Shown here one piece after another: positions 56,659 through 64,000 of a stretch of DNA of 64,000 nt. Made by a program: the position numbers and the translations under genes. Origin of the DNA: Paraburkholderia sp. SOS3 (GTDB lineage: Bacteria > Pseudomonadota > Gammaproteobacteria > Burkholderiales > Burkholderiaceae); assembly GCF_001922345.1 (NCBI RefSeq), contig NZ_CP018811.1, forward strand, positions 310,001 to 374,000, in the 5' to 3' direction. The notes beneath the pieces are model-generated. The model was not told where the DNA came from. It was given only the letters and a program-made list of their open reading frames with translations, and did no database searches. Numbering within the stretch: the stretch's first letter is position 1; every line of letters begins with the position of its first letter.

Positions 56659-56969
56659 TGGATCTCCCTCGCCACTGCGTTTTCGAGCGCTTTGTATGCT
56701 TGTTTCAAGAGGAACCACCAGAAAAAGACGACCAACGCGATGGCCATAGCGACACCGAGCCAGTTCATCCAATTCATTGGGTCGTCGTCGTGGCTGCGCG
56801 CCCACCACAGCGAGGCGGGGACGAAGCAATGCACGAAGACGCAAATCTGAAGGATCAGGCAAGCGTCCTTGAACTGCTCATGAGTGAGCCCTCCACGTGC
56901 GCGGCGACGGCGCAAGACGCGCGGAAATGCCGCGAACACGCGGAATACATCGTTGATAGTTCGCGCCAT
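56655..56969 (-). CDS. Small membrane protein of the transfer-like operon
   Basis: This 104-residue protein has two hydrophobic helices (about 37-55 and 70-90) with a short acidic, Trp-rich loop (WWARSHDDDPMNWMNWLG) and a basic N-terminus. Its position just before the DotA/TraY gene mirrors traX before traY in IncI plasmids, but sequence similarity to TraX is not evident to me. GAGG precedes the ATG, and the gene overlaps the next by 4 nt. Confidence 0.65.
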   Translation of the reverse strand: MARTINDVFRVFAAFPRVLRRRRARGGLTHEQFKDACLILQICVFVHCFVPASLWWARSHDDDPMNWMNWLGVAMAIALVVFFWWFLLKQAYKALENAVAREIQ

Positions 56970-56973
56970 CGCA

Positions 56974-58179
56974 TCACCTCGCGTTCGTTGTGCGCACGCG
57001 CTGTAGCTGCGTTTCGATTGCGATGCGATCCGTTCCGCGCTCATTGGCTGCGAGCAGTTGCCCCAACAGCACATTCGCTTGCCGCTGCAACTCGACGTGC
57101 TCGTGCGTCTGGTCGGCCAGGAAAGCCGTTGTGAACAGCAGTTCCCGCATGAGCTTGGTAGGGTCGGCGATCGCACCAAACTCGATTTGCCAATAAGGGT
57201 TACGCCAACGGCGGCCGGCCTCGAAATCTTCGAGTTCGGCGAGACTCATCGTGCCGGTGCTCTTGGCGACGCTCGATGCGGTCGCGTTGAAATACTGCGC
57301 GGCGGCGTCCGACTGCTTGAGGTCCTGAATCAGTTGGTCGCTGCCTTTGAACGGTTGTCGTGAGGAAATCAGGTCATTGATCGGCTTGATCGCGCTCGAC
57401 ATGTTGGCTTGGTAAGCCTTCTGCATCGCGATATACAGCTTGCCTGTTTCGGTCCCTGCCTCGGCCTTGTTGATACTCTCGGGCGGTTGCGGGTCGATTG
57501 ACATGCGCGCGTAGGCGCGTGCCGCGTCCTGTTGCTGCTGCGTGAACGTCAGATCGGCGCTTTTTCCTGGCATCCCCGCGCCAATGAGAACGGTGTCCAC
57601 GTCCGCATCGGCGTCGGGCATCGTGGAAGGCTTGCAGCCCGGATAGCCAAGCTGCAACTCCAGAGGCGTGCAGTAGTTATCGGCGTGGATGCTCGCCGAA
57701 GCGCGACGTGATGCCTCCACAGACGGGGCCGGGGAGTTCAGCGCCTTGTCGAGTGGCGTATAGCCGACGTGTGAGCCACCCGGACGCAGCGACGAAGAGG
57801 CCGAGGCCGCGCCGCGAACAGCCTGCAAGGCGTAGTTGCTTGATGACGTGGCGCACGGGTCGAGCGGCAACTCTGTTTCGCGGGCAACCTGATCCATTTC
57901 CTGCTGCCGCTGGACTTCGAGCGCCATTTCGCGCTGCGAGTCGGACGCCTGCGTAACGGCGTTCGAGACCTTCGTGCCAATGCCCGCAATATCGGTGTCA
58001 ATCTCGTTGAATAGCGTCGTGAACGATGTACCGAGCGCCTGGATGATGTTGCCGAGCGTCAGTGCCGATTGCTCGACGGCGCTCACCACGCACCCGTCGC
58101 ACACGGCATAGGCGCTGCTGGTCGAAAGCATGGTCGAGCCGGCCAGCGCAGCGCATAGGACAGTTTTTCTCAACTTCAT
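56974..58179 (-). CDS. Exported protein of the transfer-like operon
   Basis: This 401-residue secreted protein has a signal peptide of about 26 residues (cleaved near SSAYA), an early CDGC pair, then a helical region rich in Ala, Gln and Asp (NIIQALGTSFTTLFNEIDTDIAGIGTKVSNAVTQ) and a long middle with two more Cys. It is likely periplasmic and coiled-coil. Its position two genes before the DotA/TraY gene corresponds to traW in the IncI order, but this is inference from context alone. Confidence 0.65.
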   Translation of the reverse strand: MKLRKTVLCAALAGSTMLSTSSAYAVCDGCVVSAVEQSALTLGNIIQALGTSFTTLFNEIDTDIAGIGTKVSNAVTQASDSQREMALEVQRQQEMDQVARETELPLDPCATSSSNYALQAVRGAASASSSLRPGGSHVGYTPLDKALNSPAPSVEASRRASASIHADNYCTPLELQLGYPGCKPSTMPDADADVDTVLIGAGMPGKSADLTFTQQQQDAARAYARMSIDPQPPESINKAEAGTETGKLYIAMQKAYQANMSSAIKPINDLISSRQPFKGSDQLIQDLKQSDAAAQYFNATASSVAKSTGTMSLAELEDFEAGRRWRNPYWQIEFGAIADPTKLMRELLFTTAFLADQTHEHVELQRQANVLLGQLLAANERGTDRIAIETQLQRVRTTNAR

Positions 58180-58188
58180 AGTGGCTTC

Positions 58189-58518
58189 TCAGTGGCAGGC
58201 TGAAAGCAGACGCATCGCGGTCGGCGCAGACACGAACGTTTCGAGCACCCCTGCCTTCATGGCAAGGGCCTTGCCTTCGTTCAGGTACTGCCGCACCGTC
58301 GTTTGACGGTAGACGGATACCCCGTTCATGCAGTCACACACCGTCACGACACGATCCATAGCCGTGTCGTCATGGGCGTTGAGTTGCGCGATTACTTCCG
58401 CGTGGTGAGCATCGGCCGCAGCCTGAGCGGCTGCGATCACATCAGAAACGCCCTGCTGGTCGGCAAAGGCCGACGCCGACGCGGCAACGAGCAGGCATGC
58501 GCAAATGACTCTTCTCAT
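58189..58518 (-). CDS. Small secreted Cys-containing protein of the transfer-like operon
   Basis: This 109-residue precursor has a signal peptide (VICACLLVAASASAFA) and a mature part with a CDC pair and a terminal Cys (SACH), suited to disulfide formation in the periplasm. A family is not recognised. It lies 9 nt before the exported-protein gene in the same operon and could correspond in position to traV of IncI-type clusters. Confidence 0.6.
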   Translation of the reverse strand: MRRVICACLLVAASASAFADQQGVSDVIAAAQAAADAHHAEVIAQLNAHDDTAMDRVVTVCDCMNGVSVYRQTTVRQYLNEGKALAMKAGVLETFVSAPTAMRLLSACH

Positions 58519-58519
58519 G

Positions 58520-58732
58520 TCAGCGCCCCCGCGTGTAGACCACGGCTCGGCGCATATCCAAAAGGCCAAATAGATACCCGCGCTCTTCGGTGCCGGGTTC
58601 CGTTTCCTCGATGAGGCTTTCGAGCCGATCGAGCGGCATATGAAACGGATCGCTCAACTCGAACGCGATTGATAATTCGCTGTCGCTCGAAAGGGAAGAC
58701 AGGGGGTGACTTGCTAGAATGCTATTAGCCAT
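58520..58732 (-). CDS. Small cytoplasmic protein opening the transfer-like operon
   Basis: This 70-residue acidic protein has a helical middle (PLDRLESLIEETEPGTEERGYLFGLLDMRRAVVYTRG). It ends 1 nt before the next start, so it belongs to the operon. The shape recalls small regulators such as those in front of conjugation operons, but I do not recognise the family. Confidence 0.55.
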   Translation of the reverse strand: MANSILASHPLSSLSSDSELSIAFELSDPFHMPLDRLESLIEETEPGTEERGYLFGLLDMRRAVVYTRGR

Positions 58733-59087
58733 TGCGGAGCCTCTCGTACAGGTGACGTGGTGGTTAGGTGCGACGGCCGGTGCCAGCCGATCGTCGCACC
58801 ACTTTTTTAAGGTTTTCTAATTAAAGATAATCAATTATCACCCTTTCAGATAATCGGACAATAGGCGGGTTGCGCTATAGTTCAATGTCGGCCAATTTTT
58901 TTTCTGTCCGTTGTGAAATTGCCGAAGTTCCCCTGTTGTTAGATGCAAGGTCGACTCACGAGAGGCATCCTGTCCGCCACCGCAAAACTTAGGCGGAGGG
59001 CAAAGTGGGCTGACGTATGCATGCAGCCAAAACGCCTGATATCAGCGAAATGAGAGTTGATGAATGCGCACAAGTGCTCTTCGTCAA
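58733..59087. other. Promoter/leader region of the transfer-like operon
   Basis: This gap contains a 9-bp inverted repeat, GGTGCGACG/CGTCGCACC at 58767-58800 (with T6 just beyond on the plus strand), and GATAAT/ATTATC around CA at 58826-58839, within an AT-rich stretch. The hairpin lies in the 5' leader of the minus-strand operon; the palindrome lies where its promoter would be. The right half to 59087 has no evident feature. Confidence 0.5.
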
Positions 59088-60047
59088 CTATCCGTTCCGG
59101 GGCGTTGATCGCCGGACGGGTGCTTGCATTTGCGCAGTCGGTTTTGCGGTTTGGACTTGCCTGAATTCAGACCAAGCGCTGCGGCGCGGCGCATAGTGTC
59201 GGCGCGCAGTGCGGATCGATCGATGGCCGAGGAGAGCGGCAACCTCCTCTGCGGACGCGATAGCCTTCGCGTTCGCCGAAAATTGATGGCGAGCGGAGTA
59301 GAGCGCGTATGTTCGCTTGGCGTCGCTAGGCCACAGAGCGGCGCACGTTCGGCGAATTGCTTGCGTGCATCCCTTCTGAATCACGGAATACTCGAGCCCG
59401 CGAGCGAGAAGCTCTCGGAGTGACTCGAGGTGAGCGCGGACTACTGGGAAGTCATCGACGTTAACGGGGACCACTCGGCTTATGCCAATCGCTCGGCCGT
59501 TGGTAGCTTTTGCGTTCAGGACGTTGAGAGTCCTGCCGTCTTCGGACAGTTGTGCGTTTTCCCATTCGCAAGGACGCAACCCCGTCGCGAGTCCCGCCAT
59601 TATCCAAAGTGCGGCGCGTTTCGAATAATCGCTAGCGCGGGCTGGATTGGCGAGGTTTGCTACCAGCAGATCGTAGTCGCGCTTGGGAATGCCTTTTCGT
59701 TTGCGCGATGACGTGTGACCGGGTTCGCGGTTCGACCGACAATCGGCGCACGGAAGGCTGCGGATCTCTTCTGCAGTCTCCTGGAACAGCGGATCTCGGT
59801 TTCGCTCGAATTCGATCTCGTATCTGCAAACGAGGCTGGCTTGGTACTGCCGAAAAGTCGCCCACTTCCAGTCTTTGGCGCGCCGCTTCATATAGGCAAC
59901 GACATCGCTTGGTGCCGGATAGGCATCCTCAGGTAACTCCAATTCTTCTGCAATCCGACATAAGAGGCCATGGGCGCGCGCCAGGTATGCAGCGATGGTC
60001 GGCTTCGTCCGGGTTTGATTTCTGGCTGTTTGACGTGGGTCCTTCAT
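59088..60047 (-). CDS. Tyrosine recombinase/integrase
   Basis: This 319-residue phage-integrase-family recombinase has an N-terminal SAM-like core-binding domain (about 15-95, TIAAYLARAHGLL...WATFRQYQASLVCRYEIE) and a catalytic domain with R158 (GLRPCEW), R253 in YALYSARHQF (Tyr in place of the usual His), H275 (LLGHRS) and nucleophile Y285 (RRHYAPRR). It is shorter than P4-type tRNA integrases and is not next to the tRNA-Ala gene. It is likely the recombinase of the accessory element. Confidence 0.9.
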   Translation of the reverse strand: MKDPRQTARNQTRTKPTIAAYLARAHGLLCRIAEELELPEDAYPAPSDVVAYMKRRAKDWKWATFRQYQASLVCRYEIEFERNRDPLFQETAEEIRSLPCADCRSNREPGHTSSRKRKGIPKRDYDLLVANLANPARASDYSKRAALWIMAGLATGLRPCEWENAQLSEDGRTLNVLNAKATNGRAIGISRVVPVNVDDFPVVRAHLESLRELLARGLEYSVIQKGCTQAIRRTCAALWPSDAKRTYALYSARHQFSANAKAIASAEEVAALLGHRSIRTARRHYAPRRSAWSEFRQVQTAKPTAQMQAPVRRSTPRNG

Positions 60048-60194
60048 GATGTGGATCCGGCTTCCCTTTCGGTGGCAGTTGGTGAGTGGTCGGCTTGGCG
60101 TGATCGAGAAGTTGCGGTTTCAAGGCTATCAGTTTTCGAATGAATTTTGCGTGCTGCCCGATCGTATTCTGGCTGCTTCGGGATTCGTTACACG

Positions 60195-60262
60195 GTGAGG
60201 TATCACGTAGCGGCTATATTTCATATAGCCGCGTTACAGCTTCACTTGCAGTGAGCTGTAAC
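60195..60262. repeat. Three abutting inverted repeats upstream of the integrase
   Basis: GTGA/TCAC at 60195-60206; GCGGCTATA/TATAGCCGC (perfect 9-bp arms, 5-nt centre) at 60210-60232; and GTTACAGCT-(T)-CACT/AGTG-AGCTGTAAC (13-bp arms with one bulge) at 60233-60262. The last two touch each other with no gap. Confidence 0.8.
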
Positions 60263-60417
60263 GACCATTAGGTGTCTAAAGGGCTTCAGATACCGAGTGA
60301 GATCGAATCCCGCAATAGTCGGCTTTCCTCTATATCTTGGTTCACGTCCAGATGCTGCGGTCGCGATGACGGGTAACTTGAAAAGGTGTAGACCGCGCAT
60401 ACCTGGATGCGTCGAAG

Positions 60418-60552
60418 TTGCGTCGTTTGACTTTGCTCCCAAGACTCGGCCGCTGGATCGTGTGAAAACGACGCAAACTTGCGTCGTTTGGCACTATCGG
60501 ATTTCTGCCGGATGTGTGCGACGACGGAAAGTGCGTCAAATTTGCGTCGTTT
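60418..60552. repeat. Three direct repeats of TTGCGTCGTTT
   Basis: Identical 11-bp copies lie at 60418-60428, 60479-60489 and 60542-60552 (spacing 61 and 63 bp, near six helical turns). The middle copy is half of a perfect palindrome at 60467-60488 with 10-bp arms AACGACGCAA/TTGCGTCGTT and a 2-bp centre. The third has a partial inverted partner (GTGCGTCAAA). Confidence 0.8.
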
Positions 60553-60802
60553 TTGATCGTTCGGAGGGGCTCGGCGTGAAAGGCGGGGCATCTAGGACTC
60601 GCCGGAAGAGGGCGCACGCACGGGTAACGCCTGGCGCTGGTTTGGCAGGGGTGCCAAGAAAGCGACTGCGATTGCGGTAGAGTCCGAGTGCGATACACGT
60701 CGATTGATACCGACGGACCCACGATAAATCGGGCTGACCGCAGCGAGTACCAAGATCACCGAGTCCGTTCCACCCTGCGGCGGGTCGAAGGGGAGGTACC
60801 CG

Positions 60803-61246
60803 CTAGGGCTCGTGGTCGGGCGCGCGTGTACTGAAGTCAATACTGACGATCTTAGCGGACCGACCAAACGGCACGGTGAATGCGACGAAGCATCGTGCCA
60901 GGTGGCCTGAAGCGGCGAGAGTTAGCAACTCCTGAAAATGGCCCTCCGCCATATCGACGACTCCCTGCAATTCGGGATTGATCGATATGAATGCGCCAAC
61001 TGTAGGCAGGTCGGTATTACCTATATCCGGCTTGTCTGTCGACGAGACTTGGATCAAGAACCGGGTCACTTCGCCCACCGGTTCAGTGAACTCCCCCTTC
61101 AACTGAATCGACGCGCGGCTTTCGCGCCTGGGAGGAACACCGCGAGGCCGTTCGGCACACTCCGATAGACTCGCGTGCCAACTCGTAACACGCCCGTACC
61201 GACTCAGCAGTTCGCGCTCACCGTGTTGATGCTTCCGACTGACCAT
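60803..61246 (-). CDS. Hypothetical protein downstream of the ADP-ribosylation genes
   Basis: This 147-residue soluble protein reads like a real beta-rich fold in its second half (PTVGAFISINPELQGVVDMAEGHFQELLTLAASGHLARCFVAFTVPFGRSAKIVSIDFS). No family is recognised. It is in the same direction as, and only 60 nt after, the glycohydrolase gene, so it may be a fourth member of that operon. The ribosome binding site is weak. Confidence 0.6.
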   Translation of the reverse strand: MVSRKHQHGERELLSRYGRVTSWHASLSECAERPRGVPPRRESRASIQLKGEFTEPVGEVTRFLIQVSSTDKPDIGNTDLPTVGAFISINPELQGVVDMAEGHFQELLTLAASGHLARCFVAFTVPFGRSAKIVSIDFSTRAPDHEP

Positions 61247-61306
61247 GGCCTAGTATCCGGATCACCCTTGAACTAAGACATCGAATTCGGCCGACCGTGC
61301 GCCGAC

Positions 61307-62992
61307 TTATGCAGTCCTCCGTCGTCGCGCCACAAGTGCTTTCGCGATAATCGCAACGTACGCAATTGATCGATCCACTGGATGCGGCCCGTCGGCTAAG
61401 GCCCGAATGTGTTCCCCGATAATCCTACTATCGAAATGAGAGTGGATGGCCTCGGTTGTAAGTAGGTCGAGATCGTCTAGGCTGTGAGCCGTGCCAGAGT
61501 TCGTTGTTGCGTTACCTTTCTCCTGCGCAAGCTTTATCTCGGGGCCGCTCGCATTTTCCACAGGTGCGTGTTTAGGCTCTCCACTCTGCGTCGAAGGACT
61601 GTCCGACACTTGTCCAAGTAGCTCCCCTTGTCGATGCGTTGCAGGCTGCCGCTCTGCGCCCGACAAGCGTCTCTTGACTAATGCTGTTTGCCCGAATTCG
61701 AATTTGATCCATTGATACCCATAGGCACCCTTTGAACTTGGGACATCGAGAGGCGGATCAATCGGAGTCGCCCTGCCGAGCGCCGCTACGATTAACGTGT
61801 CATCGTCAGTTGCGACAGCATCGAGCGCGCTCCTCGGCGGCTCCCAACCGAGCAAGCTAGGGTAACCAAATGACCCAACTGTCTTTCGACGAGAGATATC
61901 GAACAAACGCTGGGCGTCGCGGACTATCCAGTCCGCGTCTTGTGGCTGCTCTGGAGGCGGCTCCTGAGTTACGGCTCCGATGAGTGCCCCTGCCATAGTT
62001 CCAATTGAGTCGGTGTCCGTACCCAACGTGTTGACGATCTCGAACAGGATTTCGTCAGGCTTTCGATCGTTCAGGAGGATAGACATCGCCGACGCAGCCA
62101 CCGCTGTCGCAGTACCGGACCCACGAGTCGAAGCATCGTCGAGCTTGAGGAGTTCCACTAGTTCGGCATACGGAGCGAGCGGAGCGCGTGACACCCAAGT
62201 GGTTGCCTGATCCACCTGTCGTTCGAGTTCGCGCACGACATCTTTATAGCCTTCGTCGACGGACTGTTTAGCTTCGTCCTCCCACCTAGGTAGCCAGAAA
62301 TCCCTTAGATAGTTGTCTCGTCGAATGGTGGACGGAATATATCCAACGCACTCCACTGCCTCCGCGAGATCACTTGCGGAAAGCGGCGAGAGCCGAGTCA
62401 TTGCACGTCCTAGGCAAGCCGCATGAAATACCGCTCCAGCGACGGCTCTCGGATGACCATGGGTGCATATTGCGTTCTTGACGACTTCTGCCAGATAGCT
62501 CGACGGAACTAAGGGCGATCGCGATGCCCAAACATGGGGCTGTATGCGCATAGCTGCGCCGTTACCACCACTCGTAACGTAGCTCAGCCCCTTTTCTTCA
62601 TAGAAGTTTGCGAACCATTGCGTGTCACGCCGAGCGAGGTTGCTGGCCGCCGTCGTGGTAGCTCTGCCCGCACCGAGCGCATACGACAACCAGACGGGCA
62701 ACTCCACCTTGGAGAATGCCTCGACGTCAAAGTGTCCGTCGCCTTGGATCGCTCTCGCTGTCGCTAACCTCAACTGAGTGTCATCCGAGTACGCACCCAC
62801 CGGCAAGGGCGCCTCAATCCCGAAGCGGCCGCCAATGCGTCGCTTCCACGGACGCAAATTCATCACTGTATCCACACCGGTACGCCTGCGGACTAGGGAG
62901 CGATCGGCAAGTTCCGTCATGAAACCTAACGCGTCGCCGTAAGCGGCCCATAGGGCCGAGCACTGAATAGCTTCTATGATTTTGTCGGTCAT
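61307..62992 (-). CDS. ADP-ribosylglycohydrolase (DraG/ARH fold) with C-terminal extension
   Basis: This 561-residue protein has a DraG-type ADP-ribosyl hydrolase domain over residues 1-375: GDALG at 19-23, metal-binding SDDTQ at 69-73, SGGNGAAMR at 141-149, THGHPRA at 177-183 and TDTDSIGTMAGALIGA at 325-340, so all key acidic residues are present. About 185 further residues hold a small folded-looking segment (YGYQWIKFEFGQTALVKRRLSG), a low-complexity linker and a helical end. ARH enzymes remove ADP-ribose from Arg, Ser or DNA. It overlaps the DarT-like gene by 4 nt and is the likely antitoxin or eraser. Confidence 0.9.
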   Translation of the reverse strand: MTDKIIEAIQCSALWAAYGDALGFMTELADRSLVRRRTGVDTVMNLRPWKRRIGGRFGIEAPLPVGAYSDDTQLRLATARAIQGDGHFDVEAFSKVELPVWLSYALGAGRATTTAASNLARRDTQWFANFYEEKGLSYVTSGGNGAAMRIQPHVWASRSPLVPSSYLAEVVKNAICTHGHPRAVAGAVFHAACLGRAMTRLSPLSASDLAEAVECVGYIPSTIRRDNYLRDFWLPRWEDEAKQSVDEGYKDVVRELERQVDQATTWVSRAPLAPYAELVELLKLDDASTRGSGTATAVAASAMSILLNDRKPDEILFEIVNTLGTDTDSIGTMAGALIGAVTQEPPPEQPQDADWIVRDAQRLFDISRRKTVGSFGYPSLLGWEPPRSALDAVATDDDTLIVAALGRATPIDPPLDVPSSKGAYGYQWIKFEFGQTALVKRRLSGAERQPATHRQGELLGQVSDSPSTQSGEPKHAPVENASGPEIKLAQEKGNATTNSGTAHSLDDLDLLTTEAIHSHFDSRIIGEHIRALADGPHPVDRSIAYVAIIAKALVARRRRTA

Positions 62993-63627
62993 GACGGCTG
63001 TTGAACAGCAATAAACTTGCTTGGGTCGAGAATCACAAGCAGATTGGGCTCGCCTACGGCGGCGAGAATCGCGTGCACCACGTTCTCCTCATCCTCTGTT
63101 CGGACGTAGATCGCCTTGAGATATTCTATCGACACCGCGCCAGGATAAAGCACTTCCGCTTGTGGACAGGTTGTCCACCCCATAGGGTGCGTCAGAGTGC
63201 GGCGAATCCGCTGTGAATAGCGCGCGGGGACCTCATCGGCGAACATCGCGTCGAATGCAGTCAGATCATCGCCGCGCCTGCACGCTGGATAGATGTTGTT
63301 CGTGGTCGTGAAATGAACACCGTTGTGTGTCATCAGGGCCGCGTCGAAGGAAAGGAGCACCCAGAAAACGTCGTTGTGCCATGCCTCAGATTGCTCGAAA
63401 AACGTATGATTGATCCTGCTTATCGAAAGGTTGACGTGATCGAGCCAAGCTGTGTCACGCCTAAACTTCGAATTTACCCGCAGGATGTACTCCAGGGTGA
63501 GTTCATCGCTAAGAGCTGATCTGGGGAGCAACTTCCCCGTCGACACGATTCCAATAAGACCCACGTTCGTCGTGAAGTGCACGAGGTCGGTGATCCCACG
63601 AGCTGCGATTCGGTCGGCAACTGTCAT
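62989..63627 (-). CDS. DarT-like (DUF4433) ADP-ribosyltransferase
   Basis: This 212-residue protein shows the DUF4433/DarT pattern: LVHFTTNVGLIGIVSTGKLLPR at 15-36 (H17 in the NAD-binding block), DHVNLSISRINHTFF at 63-77, GVHFTTTNNIYPA, AFDAMFADEVPARYSQ and PQAEVLYPGAVSIEYLKAIYV with the presumed catalytic Glu at 158. DarT enzymes ADP-ribosylate thymidine or guanosine in single-stranded DNA and block replication. It is coupled by 4-nt overlaps to a helicase gene upstream and to an ADP-ribosylglycohydrolase gene downstream. Confidence 0.85.
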   Translation of the reverse strand: MTVADRIAARGITDLVHFTTNVGLIGIVSTGKLLPRSALSDELTLEYILRVNSKFRRDTAWLDHVNLSISRINHTFFEQSEAWHNDVFWVLLSFDAALMTHNGVHFTTTNNIYPACRRGDDLTAFDAMFADEVPARYSQRIRRTLTHPMGWTTCPQAEVLYPGAVSIEYLKAIYVRTEDEENVVHAILAAVGEPNLLVILDPSKFIAVQQPS

Positions 63628-64000
63628 ACTTTTTTCAGGGTGAATGTGCCCTGCTTCATAAGCTCAACAAGCTTCGGCCGGTTATCGGCTTTGTAGCCGA
63701 TCGTCACCGTCTTTCGCGCACGCGTGATGCCCATTGCTACAAGCCGGCGCGCGCGTAGATACTCCTCATCCTCATCTTCTTGGCCGTGCGAGAAGCATTC
63801 ATCGCTCAGTCCAAGCATAAAGACGTGATCGAACTCTAGCCCTTTCACCGAATGTATCGTGGACAGGGCAATGGCCTCGTCGCCGGGCGGCCATTCGTTC
63901 ACTCGCGTCAGCTCGGCGAAGTCGAGCCCTGCGCCTTCAAGTGCTCCCCGAAGGTAGTCGAACCATCCGCCACCCTTTGCGTGCAAGAAGCCAACGGTCT
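63624..64000 (-). CDS. UvrD/Rep-like SF1 helicase, C-terminal part (cut by window end)
   Basis: The visible 125 or so residues are the C-terminal 2B/2A portion of a UvrD/PcrA/Rep-family DNA helicase: motif V STIHSVKGLEFDHVFMLGL and motif VI RRLVAMGITRARKTVTIGY. The frame remains open to the right edge, so the N-terminal ATPase half, and any fused nuclease domain, lie outside. The gene overlaps the DarT-like gene by 4 nt, so it is the first visible gene of that operon. Confidence 0.88.
   Translation of the reverse strand, partial: TVGFLHAKGGGWFDYLRGALEGAGLDFAELTRVNEWPPGDEAIALSTIHSVKGLEFDHVFMLGLSDECFSHGQEDEDEEYLRARRLVAMGITRARKTVTIGYKADNRPKLVELMKQGTFTLKKV

Larger units (their letters stand above)
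60048..60802. other. Repeat-rich non-coding region between integrase and defence-like locus
   Basis: About 755 bases without a convincing gene. It contains abutting hairpins at 60195-60262 and three copies of an 11-bp repeat at 60418-60552. Location upstream of an integrase gene suggests attachment-site architecture or promoter control. Confidence 0.5.

Noticed and set aside
60297..60680. Plus-strand and minus-strand frames of about 126 codons over the 11-bp repeats
   Set aside because: Both run through the repeats and dyads, have no credible start signal and show no domain-like pattern.

Overview
This 64 kb window is GC-rich, densely coded chromosomal DNA of a member of the Burkholderiaceae. 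A Paraburkholderia/Trinickia/Caballeronia-type genome is the most likely source, inferred from gene content and codon use and not from any search. Typical markers are a HiPIP, a short Burkholderia-type H-NS, a NodT-type RND efflux operon, a cox-type molybdenum hydroxylase cluster and the rsmI/yraN/diaA/dolP neighbourhood.

Positions 1-47.8 kb look like core or lineage-stable chromosome. In order they hold: a PhyH dioxygenase and an aldo-keto reductase; a three-gene RND efflux operon on the minus strand (3.5-9.6 kb); an SrkA-like kinase; a DUF3857/transglutaminase protein; a HigBA-like toxin-antitoxin pair (13.6-14.3 kb); a seven-gene CO-dehydrogenase-like cluster on the minus strand (14.5-22.1 kb); an APC permease; a soluble two-component pair; ferredoxin-NADP reductase; a stand-alone Lon-like AAA ATPase; an FAD oxidase; HiPIP; an amidase; a dienelactone hydrolase; a LivJ/K-type binding protein; an MFS protein; HugZ-like and H-NS genes; a CDF exporter; an Lrp regulator; an exonuclease/MBL pair; rlpA behind a long, structured leader; and rsmI facing yraN-diaA-dolP-cytochrome c.

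A tRNA-Ala(CGC) gene at 47.81 kb marks the start of an accessory region whose gene density and base composition differ from the core. From 47.9 to about 60.3 kb it looks like an integrated plasmid or integrative element. It has a small HTH protein, a TrfA-family replication initiator followed by five iterons and DnaA-box-like sites (a recognisable plasmid oriV), an XRE/ImmA regulator pair behind a 16-bp palindrome, several small unknown genes, a decayed HigA/YefM-like antitoxin chimera, a four/five-gene transfer-like operon whose only recognisable product is a DotA/TraY membrane protein, and a tyrosine recombinase. No relaxase or conjugation ATPase lies in the window.

Beyond the recombinase (60.05-60.8 kb) is a non-coding stretch rich in inverted and direct repeats. 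It is followed by the most interesting locus, 60.8-64.0 kb on the minus strand: a UvrD/Rep-type helicase (cut by the window end), a DarT-like (DUF4433) ADP-ribosyltransferase, an ADP-ribosylglycohydrolase (DraG/ARH fold) with a long C-terminal extension, and a small unknown protein. The first three overlap by 4 nt each. This reads as a writer/eraser ADP-ribosylation module with a helicase, probably an anti-phage or toxin-antitoxin system, and it differs from canonical DarTG, where the antitoxin is a macrodomain protein.
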